Of a stretch of 64,000 nucleotides of DNA, positions 7,850 to 16,828 are shown piece by piece; within the stretch, counting starts at the first letter, position 1; the number at the start of each line of letters is the position of its first letter. Made by a program: the position numbers and the translations under genes. The notes under the pieces are model-generated. The model worked only from the letters and a program-made list of their open reading frames with translations, had not been told where the DNA came from and did no database searches. Location of the stretch: positions 62,001-126,000 of the forward strand of contig NZ_KZ679090.1 in the NCBI RefSeq assembly GCF_003024235.1. The letters are read 5' to 3'. The stretch comes from Arenimonas caeni (lineage in GTDB: Bacteria > Pseudomonadota > Gammaproteobacteria > Xanthomonadales > Xanthomonadaceae).

Positions 7850-9022
7850 ATGAAGAAGAAGGGTGGTCGCAGTAGTTCGAAGGAAGGCCAAACAAAGACA
7901 CATGCCGCCACTGCGATCGACATCGCGTGTGTCGATTTGTTTTGCGGAGCCGGTGGACTGACACGAGGTCTCATAGACGCAGGCATTCGAGTCGTGGCGG
8001 GCGCTGACCTTGATACTGCTTGTAAACATCCGTTTGAGACCAACAATGGGAGTGCTTTCTACGCCATTGATGTGACGAGCCTAAATGCGTCGGACTTGGC
8101 CTCTTGGTTCGGCGATGCCCAGGTACGCATGTTGGCTGGCTGCGCGCCGTGCCAGCCTTTCTCAAGCTACTCGCAACGCTACGAAACCGTCGGTACCGAG
8201 CGCTGGGGATTGCTTAACCAGTTTGCGCGCTTGGTGCGGGAATCAAGGCCCGATATTGTGACGATGGAGAACGTTCCGACCGTGACCAAGCACTCGGTGT
8301 TTGGAGATTTTGTATCCACGCTGAAAGTTCAGGGATACGAGGTCTGGTTCGATGTAATTGACTGCGCTGATTATGGTCTCCCCCAGCGTCGGCGTCGTAC
8401 CGTTCTAATTGCTTCGCGATTTGGCGAAATTAAACTTACCCCCCCATCAAATGTGCCAAAGAGAACTGTCGCGGATGCGCTCAAGGGGCTTCCGGTGCTT
8501 CGTCATGGAATGGCCAACAGCAAGGACCCGTTGCATGCAGCTTCAGGGCTGTCAGAGCTTAATTACGAGAGGATCAGGGTCTCAAAGCCGGGCGGTACTT
8601 GGCGTGATTGGCCAAAAGACTTGGTCGCCGACTGCCATAGGAGGGAATCCGGCAAAACGTACTCAGGTGTCTATGGCCGTATGAGGTGGGATGAGCCAGC
8701 GCCGACGCTGACCACGCAGTTCTTCGGCTTTGGAAACGGGAGGTTCGGTCATCCATCGCAGGCTCGTGGTCTATCATTGCGCGAAGGGGCAATTCTTCAA
8801 GGCTTCCCCAAGGACTATTCCTTTGTGCCTGAGGGCGCCAGCATTCAATTCAAGGTGCTTGGCCGCTTAATTGGTAATGCTGTCCCAGTTGATCTTGGGC
8901 GAGTTATTGGCGAAGCCGTCGTTGCGCACGTCCACAAGCACGCCTGCAAAAAGTCTTCGAGAGTGAGTGGCCAGTGTGAGCAAAGTGGCGATGTTCGGCC
9001 GTTAGGGGTTGTCAGTGCCTGA
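7850..9022 (+). CDS. DNA (cytosine-5) methyltransferase
   Basis: A 390-residue m5C methyltransferase with motifs in the usual order: motif I DLFCGAGGLTRG (29-40), motif II acidic (GADLD, 51-55), motif IV GCAPCQPFSSYS with catalytic Cys101, motif VI ENV (140-142), motif VIII YGLPQRRRR (175-183), and motifs IX-X including APTLTTQ, LQGFP and LIGNAVP. The target-recognition region between motifs VIII and IX is short. ATG 7850 is preferred over the 36-nt longer frame because AGGGG precedes it. Codon use is AT-richer than the chromosomal genes. As first gene of a cassette with a GHKL ATPase and an HNH protein, it probably protects self DNA. Confidence 0.93.
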   Translation: MKKKGGRSSSKEGQTKTHAATAIDIACVDLFCGAGGLTRGLIDAGIRVVAGADLDTACKHPFETNNGSAFYAIDVTSLNASDLASWFGDAQVRMLAGCAPCQPFSSYSQRYETVGTERWGLLNQFARLVRESRPDIVTMENVPTVTKHSVFGDFVSTLKVQGYEVWFDVIDCADYGLPQRRRRTVLIASRFGEIKLTPPSNVPKRTVADALKGLPVLRHGMANSKDPLHAASGLSELNYERIRVSKPGGTWRDWPKDLVADCHRRESGKTYSGVYGRMRWDEPAPTLTTQFFGFGNGRFGHPSQARGLSLREGAILQGFPKDYSFVPEGASIQFKVLGRLIGNAVPVDLGRVIGEAVVAHVHKHACKKSSRVSGQCEQSGDVRPLGVVSA

Positions 9023-9579
9023 CGTGCGTTGCCATATCCGGTAGGCGATGTCAGCGCCACGGCAAGGTGCTGGAGCCAGCACTATGCGCGAGGGCGTTGC
9101 TTCCGAGATTGTGCGGCGATTCGAGGTGCGCCAGCTGGTCGTCGTAGAGAATTTGTTTCAAGGGGTCAGCAGAGCGCCGTCAGGTCAGTCCGTTTCGCTT
9201 GCGAAATGATTGGCGCAGAGTGTTGAGCGGTGTCGCGCGGCGCGTCTTGGGAGTAGGGAGTGCGCTCTTGGCATGGCTAGCCGTCGGCAAGGAAGCTTGA
9301 ATGCAGTTGGCATGAGGGCTCTTCTCGGCCGCAAAGGTGCGCAGCGCTATCAAGACGCAACAAGAGAAGTTGTCAGTGTTGCTGCCGCACCAGTCGGTAT
9401 CGAGGGCGCGATGATGAAGCTGCAAGATGCTGGCCGTAATGTCAGGTAGGCTGCGTATACAGTAGGGGCTGGGTCAGTCAGCTTGGGCAGGCCAGCCTCT
9501 GTTGATTCGTCTCTGCCGATGAACGCCTTAGCGCAGCTGCCGCCCAGGAAGAGAATGCCGAAGCAAGGAGGAGCTAGCT
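9023..9579. other. 557-bp gap inside the candidate defence cassette
   Basis: No supported gene lies between the methyltransferase and the ATPase genes. A short open frame at 9210-9449 lacks a ribosome-binding site and any family resemblance. No Vsr-type endonuclease, which often follows Dcm genes, can be read in any frame. The end of the stretch carries the strong Shine-Dalgarno of the ATPase gene (AAGGAGGAG, near 9566-9574). Confidence 0.45.
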
Positions 9580-11001
9580 ATGAAGCTCAGCAATGACACC
9601 GCGAAAGCCGTCCCAACCAAGCAGTTCTTTGTGTCAATGCTGACTCGAGACATAAGTCTTGATGACGCAATTCTCGACCTAATCGACAACTGCCTGGATG
9701 GTGCAATGCGTCTTGCCAATGGCGGAGACGTCGACTACGGGAAGCATCACGTCAAAATAAAGCTTTCCAAGGATCTATTCTCGATTGAGGATAATTGCGG
9801 CGGCATCCCTCGCGAAGTGGCCATCAACTACGCATTCAAGATGGGGCGCGATGCCGACGATAAGCGCGATGCCGACACTGAGACAATCGGAATGTACGGC
9901 GTCGGAATGAAGCGTGCTCTCTTCAAAATGGGGACTGACGCGCTTGTGAAGACGCGGCATGGAGAGGACACATTCGAGGTTCATATCGACTCGAATTGGC
10001 TAAGTGATAAGGAGTGGCGAGAGCTTCCGATCAAGGTGCCTAGCAAGGCTGCTGAAATGCTCGACTATCCAGGCACCTCAATTGTAGTCAAGGATCTGTA
10101 TCCGGGTGTTGCTAAGCACTTCGCAAATGCGGCTTTCATTAATGACGTGGAGACTGCGATCTCTCATCATTTCACCATGTTTTTGCAGCGTGGACTTAGG
10201 ATCGAGCTCAATGGTAGATCGGTGAAGCCGGTTCGCGTGGAGGTGCTCGTTTCGAGGCGAAAGGATGGTCCTGCGCCATACGTCTATCAAAAGACGATTG
10301 ATGGTGTGCTTGTTTCCATAACTGTCGGCCTAAATACCAGCCGTCAGTATGAGGGCGATTCCGACCACGACGAGGTTGGTGACTTTGCAGGCCAGCGTAA
10401 TTCTGCGACTGCCGGTTGGACCGTTCTTTGTAATGACCGCGCTGTAATAGTGGGAGACAAAAGTCGTCTGACGGGCTGGGGTGACGGAATACCGCTCTAC
10501 CATGACCAATTCATAGTCATCACGGGCATCATCGAGTTTCGCGCAAAAGACGCGAAGAAATTGCCTGTGACAACGACAAAGCGCGCGCTGGACACATCGT
10601 CAGATGTCTGGCTTGAGTCTCTGGTCAAGATGAAAGAAGGAATGCGCGTTTGGATCTCCTACACGAATCAGTGGAAGAACCATCCGCGAGAAGATCAATC
10701 CGTTTACTGGTCGGATGCAAAGCCGATGTCACTTAGTCAGGCGATTGAGGCGGTATCTCCGCGCGCCACTAAGAGGAGGGGAAGCGTTGCGCTTGAGTTT
10801 GACCCTCGAAAGATGAAGGGTGTGCTTCCTGAGCCAAAGGAGAGCGCTCCTTCTGGGCGTCGGATCGTCTTCTCTCGACCCGCTGAGGAGGTGCGGCTGG
10901 TTTCGAAGATGCTCTTCGATGATGCAAACGAGAAGCCCGGAATCGTCGGAGACAAATGTTTCGAGATTCAGCTCGTGAAGGCTAGCAGGGTGGAGCGCTG
11001 A
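9580..11001 (+). CDS. GHKL ATPase of MORC/MutL-like type
   Basis: A 473-residue protein with an N-terminal GHKL ATP-binding domain. The N-box is D33-LIDN37-CLDGA (Asp in place of the usual Glu, Mg-binding Asn37 present), motif G1 is D71-NCGG, and G2 is GMYGVGMKRA (104-113). After it comes an S5-like segment ending in LPVTTTKRALDT, where the Lys would contact ATP as in MutL and MORC. The last 110 residues are not recognised. AAGGAGGAGCTAGCT gives a strong start. Iyer, Abhiman and Aravind described MORC-like GHKL ATPases linked to restriction-modification genes, and this fits that class by context. The next gene starts 3 nt after its stop. Confidence 0.85.
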   Translation: MKLSNDTAKAVPTKQFFVSMLTRDISLDDAILDLIDNCLDGAMRLANGGDVDYGKHHVKIKLSKDLFSIEDNCGGIPREVAINYAFKMGRDADDKRDADTETIGMYGVGMKRALFKMGTDALVKTRHGEDTFEVHIDSNWLSDKEWRELPIKVPSKAAEMLDYPGTSIVVKDLYPGVAKHFANAAFINDVETAISHHFTMFLQRGLRIELNGRSVKPVRVEVLVSRRKDGPAPYVYQKTIDGVLVSITVGLNTSRQYEGDSDHDEVGDFAGQRNSATAGWTVLCNDRAVIVGDKSRLTGWGDGIPLYHDQFIVITGIIEFRAKDAKKLPVTTTKRALDTSSDVWLESLVKMKEGMRVWISYTNQWKNHPREDQSVYWSDAKPMSLSQAIEAVSPRATKRRGSVALEFDPRKMKGVLPEPKESAPSGRRIVFSRPAEEVRLVSKMLFDDANEKPGIVGDKCFEIQLVKASRVER

Positions 11002-11004
11002 GGA

Positions 11005-12045
11005 ATGAGCGGCTCTTCATTGCCATATAAGCTTCGTCCAAACAAAGCTGTCGATCGAGAGCTGTTTCTCTCTCTTCTGATGCGATTGGCTCCAAAACTG
11101 GGCCTTGAGAAATACCATTACGTGAGTCTGGGCGGCCCCTTCTTAGAAGACTTTCGGCTCGTTCATTCACGGGTTGGCATCGGCCGCAAGAGGAATGGTC
11201 GCACGGTTGGCAGACTCACCTGCGTTGAGTCTGAGCTGGAGATTCATAAGAGGCAAAAGTTCAATCGACCGTTGGCCGCGATAAGATGCGTCCACTCCAC
11301 TCTCGAAAAGTTCCTAGATCAGACGACCTTCGCGACTCCGGCAATTATTTGGTTTGACTATACGGCGCCTAAAGACATTGCGTCTCAGATTCAGCGGTTC
11401 GCGGCGACCGTAGGTACAGTGCCAGTCGGAAGTGTCTTGCGAGTAACGCTGAATGGAAATCCGACGTCGCTTGGTAGTGGCGGAGAAGAGCCGTCTGGGA
11501 AGGATCTTTCCGTCGAGGTTGATGGAGAGGTGTCATCCGATCGCGCGCAGAAGCCGACGAAGGCCGAGTGGCGTCTGGAAGAGTTCAGGCAGCGATTGGG
11601 CGCGCTCGTGCCTGCCGGAATTGCTCCGGAAGCGATGACGCACAAGAAGTATGGCCCAACGCTGCTTGGAGTGCTGAAGCTTTCAGTCGATAAGCAGGCG
11701 CTAAGTTTCTCAGATCGCCAAGTCGTCTGGGCCCTGGCAACGCATTATGCCGACGAACAGCCCATGGTGACTGCGGCGCTTGTCGTAGCTCCGAAAGGAG
11801 ATTCGGATCTTGAGAAGTTGGTCCGAGGATGGGAGTTCTTTTCGAAGCCGGAAGATCCGCATCGAGTTGAGCTTCCGGCGCTTTCTTCGTTGGAGCGACT
11901 GACGTTGGAGTCAAGCAGTTACGCGCACAGAAGGCTCGGTTTCGATCTTGCGAAGGTTGTAGATTCGAAGCTTGGCACTGATCCAGTCGACAGTTTCAGA
12001 AAGTTCTACAGGCTCTATCCGCACTTCTCCAGGGTGGATCTGTAA
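11005..12045 (+). CDS. Unknown cassette protein with Rossmann-methyltransferase-like motifs
   Basis: A 346-residue soluble protein without an obvious name. Residues 36-50 (KYHYVSLGGPFLEDF) look like strand 1 with a glycine loop, 71-77 (LTCVESE) like strand 2 ending in acidic residues, and 114-122 (IIWFDYTAP) like the motif-IV strand of a class-I methyltransferase. The middle (about 150-200) is charged and probably disordered, and a second folded part begins near 200 (RLGALVP) and includes FSDRQVVWALATHYAD. It could be a degenerate or unusual methyltransferase, or a nucleotide-binding partner of the ATPase. It is tightly coupled to the ATPase gene (TGA, 3 nt, ATG with GAGGA), implying 1:1 function. 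Identity is uncertain. Confidence 0.7.
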   Translation: MSGSSLPYKLRPNKAVDRELFLSLLMRLAPKLGLEKYHYVSLGGPFLEDFRLVHSRVGIGRKRNGRTVGRLTCVESELEIHKRQKFNRPLAAIRCVHSTLEKFLDQTTFATPAIIWFDYTAPKDIASQIQRFAATVGTVPVGSVLRVTLNGNPTSLGSGGEEPSGKDLSVEVDGEVSSDRAQKPTKAEWRLEEFRQRLGALVPAGIAPEAMTHKKYGPTLLGVLKLSVDKQALSFSDRQVVWALATHYADEQPMVTAALVVAPKGDSDLEKLVRGWEFFSKPEDPHRVELPALSSLERLTLESSSYAHRRLGFDLAKVVDSKLGTDPVDSFRKFYRLYPHFSRVDL

Positions 12046-12220
12046 GGCTTGGAGAATCTACGCCGAACGACTGCTGCCGAGGCATCTGGCTAGGTTCTGG
12101 ATGCTATATGCATGTGTTTCCCTCATGAATCGCGTTTCGCGAGTGTCGAATCCGTGATGTTTTCTGAGCCGCAGAGCGCGTGGCAGCTGGGGTCGAACAG
12201 GAGGCGTTGGAGGATGAGTA

Positions 12221-12955
12221 ATGGATCAGCTTCGTGACCTCGCGGACAGCAGGCTCTTTCGTGGATGTGCATATTGCGGAGCGCATCCAAGCACACGAGA
12301 TCATGTCCCATCTAAGGTGTTCTTGGATGAGCCCTTTCCGACTGAGCTTCCTGTGGTTGGTGCCTGCAAGGTATGCAACAGTGGATTTTCTCGGGACGAA
12401 GAGTACGTTGCTTGCCTGGTGGAGTGTGCACTTCTTGGTACCGTTAATCCTGCATTGCATCGTCGAGAGAAGATCGCAGGTATTCTTCGGCGCTCTCCTG
12501 CGCTCCGAGCAAAAATGGCTTCTGCTAGGAGCGAAGTGGAGGGTCAGGTTTCCTTCTCCATTGAGCCGGAAAGGGTCCGAAATGTTGTGCTCAAGTTGGC
12601 AAGAGGACACGCCATGTTCGAGCTCAGCTGGTTTTCGGATCAAGATCCGGTGGCGGCTTGGTGGCATCCTATTGCTCTGTTGAGCCCCGAACAGCGGGAA
12701 GAATTTGAGAATGTGCCTGCCCCTCAGTTATGGGGTGAAATTGGGACGAGGGCCAGCCAGCGGGTTGGTGTGATTCAAGCAAAGCTTGTCGGTCCGACTG
12801 GCGAAGAGCGAGTGATCGACCTCTTGATCAACGATTGGCTGGATGTTCAGCAAGGTCGCTATCGCTATTTGGCAACCGATCAGGATGGACTGATTCGGGT
12901 GAGAATGGTTTTGGGGGAGTACTTGGCTTGCGAGGTGGTGTGGGAGCAGTCGTGA
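12221..12955 (+). CDS. HNH-type zinc nuclease-like protein
   Basis: A 244-residue protein whose first 60 residues carry an HNH-type core: C16-x2-C19, D27-H28-V-P in the first strand, and C49-x2-C52-N53. This is the pattern of four-cysteine HNH proteins with a (D/E)HVP motif. The remainder (residues 60-244) has no recognised domain and may recognise DNA or partner proteins. The start follows GGAGGATGAGTA. It lies 175 nt after the preceding cassette gene in the same direction and is the only candidate nuclease beside the methyltransferase, so it is the likely effector. Confidence 0.72.
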   Translation: MDQLRDLADSRLFRGCAYCGAHPSTRDHVPSKVFLDEPFPTELPVVGACKVCNSGFSRDEEYVACLVECALLGTVNPALHRREKIAGILRRSPALRAKMASARSEVEGQVSFSIEPERVRNVVLKLARGHAMFELSWFSDQDPVAAWWHPIALLSPEQREEFENVPAPQLWGEIGTRASQRVGVIQAKLVGPTGEERVIDLLINDWLDVQQGRYRYLATDQDGLIRVRMVLGEYLACEVVWEQS

Positions 12956-13475
12956 CTTGGTGAGTCGTTTCGGGGTCGGCTGTGAGACCAGAAGGGTGAG
13001 TGCTCGCGGTCGTTATGGTGATTGAATTCCGTCGTGCTGCGACGATCCCTCGCGTTTATGCTCTGTGCTCTCAGTTTGTGGTGCATGCGTACTTGGCGAC
13101 GAGAATGGTAGTCCGTTGAGGTCCGCTTAAGTCCACGTTAGCCTCGGCTGGGTGTGAGTCAAAGTGTGAGGCAACTGAGAAGCTCGCATTCGAAAAGACC
13201 AAGTAGGACAATTGGATAGCCTATCTATTTGGGTGCTGGTGGGCCCACAACTACGTTCGACCAAACTCCCCGAATGGTCGAGTCGGTGCCGTGGCTGGAA
13301 GCGGCATCTGACGCAGGTTGACTGCGGTATGGGCCGTATCCGTAGAAGCCCCCGGCAGTCAAATAGGATCTTTCGCGATTGGCCAAGACCTCGCCCGGCC
13401 CGATCGGCTTGTGTCCTGTCGATTCGCCCGAGTTTTGCCGAAGCGTCCCCCGTGGTCCGGTCTCATCCCGGGGCA
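12956..13475. other. Junction between the accessory region and cydC, no gene
   Basis: Base composition changes here from AT-richer to high GC. Three tandem decamers lie at 13111-13140. I looked for a tRNA gene, which would be a usual integration site, and could not fold one. No supported open frame. Confidence 0.5.
13111..13140. repeat. Three tandem 10-bp repeats, possible integrase arm sites
   Basis: The decamers GTCCGTTGAG, GTCCGCTTAA and GTCCACGTTA follow each other without a gap. All start GTCC and share a pyrimidine-rich to TTA/TGA pattern. Short helical-phase repeats near an island edge suggest arm-type sites for a tyrosine integrase or excisionase, but no integrase gene is in this window. 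Confidence 0.35.
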
Positions 13476-15131
13476 CTAAGAATGCACGAGCGGCCAGCGC
13501 AGTCGTTGCCAGGCTGGAGGCAGCAACTCGGGCGCGTGGGTCACGACGAGGCAACAGCGCTCCTCGAGCCATGGCTGCAGAGTCCGCAGAAGGTGGGCCA
13601 TGACCGCGGCGTCGAGGCCGCGAAAAGGCTCATCGAGGATCATCAGGTCGGGATCCCGGAGCAGAAGGGCCGCCAGTTGAAGCCGCCGCGCCTGCCCGCC
13701 CGAGACACGGGCCCCTCGCGGACCAAGCCGGTACTCCAGACCGTCGCCGGTCTGGCGGAAGACAACATCCAACGCCACAGCGTCCAGAACACGGTGCAAC
13801 GCCTCGTCGCGGACCGAACCAAGGCCAAGACACAAGAACTCCCTTACGGTCAGATCGAGAAGGTTGTCCTCCTGGCCGAGAAAGCCCATACGCGCGTAGC
13901 GGTGAGCGTCGGACAGCCCCATCCAGTCCAGTCCGTCCAAAGTCACCCGCCCCGCAAGCGGTGCGAGCTCGCCCGCGAGCGTCGCCAAAAGACTGCTCTT
14001 TCCGCCCCCGCTGGGGCCGTAGAGGACGCATGGGCGCGAGGGAAGCAAAGTGATCGTCCAAGGCAGCGCGTTCTCGGGCTGATGGCGAGTCAGCAAGCCA
14101 TCGACTACCAACTCGCGCCGCGCGGCGTGACCCGTCGGCGACACCAGTCCATGGGAAGCAAGGTCGGTGCGAGCCTCGGACTCCAGTGCCAACACCCGCC
14201 GCGCCGATGCTTCCGCTTCACCCACCCGCCACCACGCCCCGGGAATTCCCGCAAGCGCCTCTCCAAGCCCGAGCGTCATCAGTGCGACCAGTGCGAGGGA
14301 GGGAGCATCAAGGGTGCCCACGCCCATCGCCACCACGGCGACGAGCCAGAGCCCAACCAAGGCTTGGACGCAGTGCTCGGCGAGCAGCGACCATTGCTCC
14401 TGGTCTCGCTCGCGACGCACGAGCTCGGCGGCCAGGCAATCCAATCGAACACGCCCCAAGTCAGCCTTCCGGTACGCGATTCGCTCGGCCAGCCCGCTGA
14501 AGTGCTCGTGATGGGCGACGCGTAGCATGACGCGGGAAGCCACCAGCGCCTCTCCCCGCTGGCGACCTTTTGCGGCGAACGTGAACGCGGCGATGCCGAT
14601 GGTGGCACCCCCCAGGAAGAGGACCGCGGCCATCGCCGGCGAGCCCCAGTGCGCCATGGCCGCCACGGAAGCCAAGAGGGTCAGCGTCGCCGCAACCAAG
14701 GGGCCCACCACGCGCAAAGGCACGCCATCGAGGGTGTCGATGTCACGCATGAGCCGGGTGACCAGGTCCGCATGGCGCTCGCCGCCCAGTGTTTCCGCCC
14801 ATTGGTGCGCGGGCGTGCCTGCGACGATCGTGAAGAGGCGCACGCGCAGATCGGCGAGCAGGCGAAGCACCGCCGCGTGGCCGACGACGCGCTCGATGTA
14901 TCGGGTGACGGGCTTGACAAGGGCCAGGCCGCGGATCGCCGTGGACGGCGTGAAGATGTTGAGGCCGACCAGCAGTCCCAGGCCCGCCAGCGCGCTCGCC
15001 GCGATGAACCAACCCGACAGCGCGAGCAGCGCCGCCCCTGTGACCCAGGTCAGGGCCAGGCATGCCCATGCCATCAACCATCGGCCCATGCCGGGCCGAT
15101 AGAGATCCCAGAGGTAGCGTGCCGGGCTCAT
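13476..15131 (-). CDS. cydC: CydC, permease/ATPase half of the cysteine/glutathione exporter
   Basis: About 551 residues: an N-terminal six-span transmembrane domain, then an ABC ATPase domain with Walker A GPSGGGKSS, signature VSGGQARRLQLA and Walker B DLMILDEPF. CydDC exports cysteine and glutathione to the periplasm and is needed to assemble cytochrome bd. The ATG at 15131 overlaps the cydD stop (ATGA), which I prefer over the ATG three codons upstream. Last gene of the leftward cydABDC operon. The C terminus (LRWPLVHS) is close to the accessory-region boundary. Confidence 0.92.
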   Translation of the reverse strand: MSPARYLWDLYRPGMGRWLMAWACLALTWVTGAALLALSGWFIAASALAGLGLLVGLNIFTPSTAIRGLALVKPVTRYIERVVGHAAVLRLLADLRVRLFTIVAGTPAHQWAETLGGERHADLVTRLMRDIDTLDGVPLRVVGPLVAATLTLLASVAAMAHWGSPAMAAVLFLGGATIGIAAFTFAAKGRQRGEALVASRVMLRVAHHEHFSGLAERIAYRKADLGRVRLDCLAAELVRRERDQEQWSLLAEHCVQALVGLWLVAVVAMGVGTLDAPSLALVALMTLGLGEALAGIPGAWWRVGEAEASARRVLALESEARTDLASHGLVSPTGHAARRELVVDGLLTRHQPENALPWTITLLPSRPCVLYGPSGGGKSSLLATLAGELAPLAGRVTLDGLDWMGLSDAHRYARMGFLGQEDNLLDLTVREFLCLGLGSVRDEALHRVLDAVALDVVFRQTGDGLEYRLGPRGARVSGGQARRLQLAALLLRDPDLMILDEPFRGLDAAVMAHLLRTLQPWLEERCCLVVTHAPELLPPAWQRLRWPLVHS

Positions 15132-16828
15132 GGCGCGCATCGTGCGTCACCGAGGTCGATGCGGCTGTCGCATCGCCCCAGAACGGCCGGGTCGTGGCTG
15201 GCGATCAGCACGGCCGCGCGCGCCTCGCGTGCCAGTGGAAGGAGTTGGTCGAGGAGCCGGTCTCTCGTCACGTCGTCCAGTGCCGCCGTTGGCTCGTCCA
15301 GGAGCCACAACGGTGCCCCGGACAACAGGGCACGCGCGATGCCGATGCGCTGCGCCTGTCCACCTGAAACCCCGGAGGCCTGCTCGCCTATCACCGTATC
15401 CAGGCCGTGCGGCAGCGCCGGGCAGGCGCTGCCGAGGCCCACGGCGTTGAGGGCCGCAGACAGCTTTGAATCATCCACCTCGTCCTCGCAAGCGAGCTGG
15501 AGGTTGGCTCGGACATCCCCGTGGAAGAGGTGGACGCGCTGGGGTACCCATGCCCATCGGTCGCTTCGTGCGACACGGCCCGCATCAGGGGAGAGGAAGC
15601 CCGCCGCCAGGGCCATTACCGTCGACTTGCCGCTGCCGCTCGGGCCCGCGAGTCCGACGATCTCGCCTTGTCGCAGCCGGAGGCTCAGGCCTTCCAGCAC
15701 CGTGCGCCGTGGCTGGCCGTAGCCAAGGTGCACGTCATCGAAGACCAAGGCCGCCTCGTCACTTGGCCCGGCCAGCGTCACGGGGGACGGTTTGGCAAAC
15801 GGCGCTTGATTTTCGAGGGCCGATAGCGACGAGGCGGCTGCCAGGGCGGCACCGCGCTCGTGGTAAGCCTGCGCGAGTTGGCGCAGGGGCAGGAACCCCT
15901 CAGGCGCCAGCATCAACAGGAAGAAGCCTGCCCATGCGTCGAGGCTTGCGGCCGGGCCGAAGGCGACCAGCCCCAGGAGCGCGAAGCCGACGTAGAGGGC
16001 CACGAGACCAATCGCCAACGCACTGAAGAGCTCGAGGGTGGACGACGACAGGAAGGCCACGCGAAGCACGCGCATCACCAGTTCGCGGTGGCCATGCGCC
16101 GCTTCGCCAACAGCTGAGGCAGACTCCCCCAGGGCACCGACGCGACGCAGCCACGGAAGCGTTTCCAGGCGTTGCAACAGCTCCGCGCCCAGTTGCGCCT
16201 CCCTGGCCTGCTGGGCCTCCTGGACTGACTGCGTCCCCAGCCCGATCAGGACCATGAACAAGGGCACCAAGGGTATCGCGATGAGCAGCAGCAGGCCGGC
16301 GATCCAGTCCTGCGACAGCACGACCACGATCACCGCCAGCGGGAACAGGCGAGCCCATTCCCGGGCTGGCAGGTATCGAGCGAAATACCCGTGCAGCGCA
16401 TCGACCTGATCGAGATGGCGCTGCGCCCACCATGCCGTCGAACCGAGCGCCGCCATTTCGGCTGGGCCCCGCCGTGTGGCGTCTGCGATCAACCGCGAGC
16501 GCACTTCATTGCGCACGCCCGCAGACAGGGCTTGGCCGGCGTGGTCCCGTGCGAGCCCGCCCATGAGCCGCAGCACCACGCCCGCCGCAAGTCCGGACCA
16601 GGTCAGCGCTGACGGCGTCCCGCCGGAGGGCGTGAAAGCCGATACGAGCACAGTTGCTAGATTGCCGTAGAGCAGCAGGACGCCGGCCAAAGCAACCAGC
16701 GCCCCGCCACGCACGCCCCACAGCAGGCGGCGATGCCCGCGGGAAAGGGCATCAAGCCAGCGGGCATCGATCGCCGCGCGGGGCGCGCCCGCGAGCGACT
16801 CGACAGCGGCCTCAGTGGTAGCCGACAC
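15128..16828 (-). CDS. cydD: CydD, partner half of the exporter
   Basis: A 566-residue ABC half-transporter: transmembrane domain over roughly residues 30-330, then an ATPase domain with Walker A GPSGSGKST, signature VSGGQAQRIGIA and Walker B LWLLDEPTAALDD. It forms the heterodimer with CydC. The start overlaps the cydB end by 17 nt and the stop overlaps the cydC start, so all four cyd genes are translationally coupled. Assignment to CydD rather than CydC rests on gene order and the motif set. Confidence 0.92.
   Translation of the reverse strand: MSATTEAAVESLAGAPRAAIDARWLDALSRGHRRLLWGVRGGALVALAGVLLLYGNLATVLVSAFTPSGGTPSALTWSGLAAGVVLRLMGGLARDHAGQALSAGVRNEVRSRLIADATRRGPAEMAALGSTAWWAQRHLDQVDALHGYFARYLPAREWARLFPLAVIVVVLSQDWIAGLLLLIAIPLVPLFMVLIGLGTQSVQEAQQAREAQLGAELLQRLETLPWLRRVGALGESASAVGEAAHGHRELVMRVLRVAFLSSSTLELFSALAIGLVALYVGFALLGLVAFGPAASLDAWAGFFLLMLAPEGFLPLRQLAQAYHERGAALAAASSLSALENQAPFAKPSPVTLAGPSDEAALVFDDVHLGYGQPRRTVLEGLSLRLRQGEIVGLAGPSGSGKSTVMALAAGFLSPDAGRVARSDRWAWVPQRVHLFHGDVRANLQLACEDEVDDSKLSAALNAVGLGSACPALPHGLDTVIGEQASGVSGGQAQRIGIARALLSGAPLWLLDEPTAALDDVTRDRLLDQLLPLAREARAAVLIASHDPAVLGRCDSRIDLGDARCAP

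Noticed and set aside
7033-7875. Two overlapping open frames before the methyltransferase gene
   Set aside because: No Shine-Dalgarno and no protein family resemblance; treated as non-coding or degraded sequence.
9023-9579. Possible Vsr-type nuclease after the methyltransferase
   Set aside because: Vsr genes often follow Dcm genes, so I looked in all frames; no Vsr-like motif is present.
13141-13475. tRNA gene as integration site
   Set aside because: A GTTCGAC sequence recalls a T-loop, but no acceptor stem or anticodon arm can be built around it.
13212-14525. Long rightward frame over cydC
   Set aside because: Antisense to an intact cydC with full ABC motifs; composition is shadow-like.
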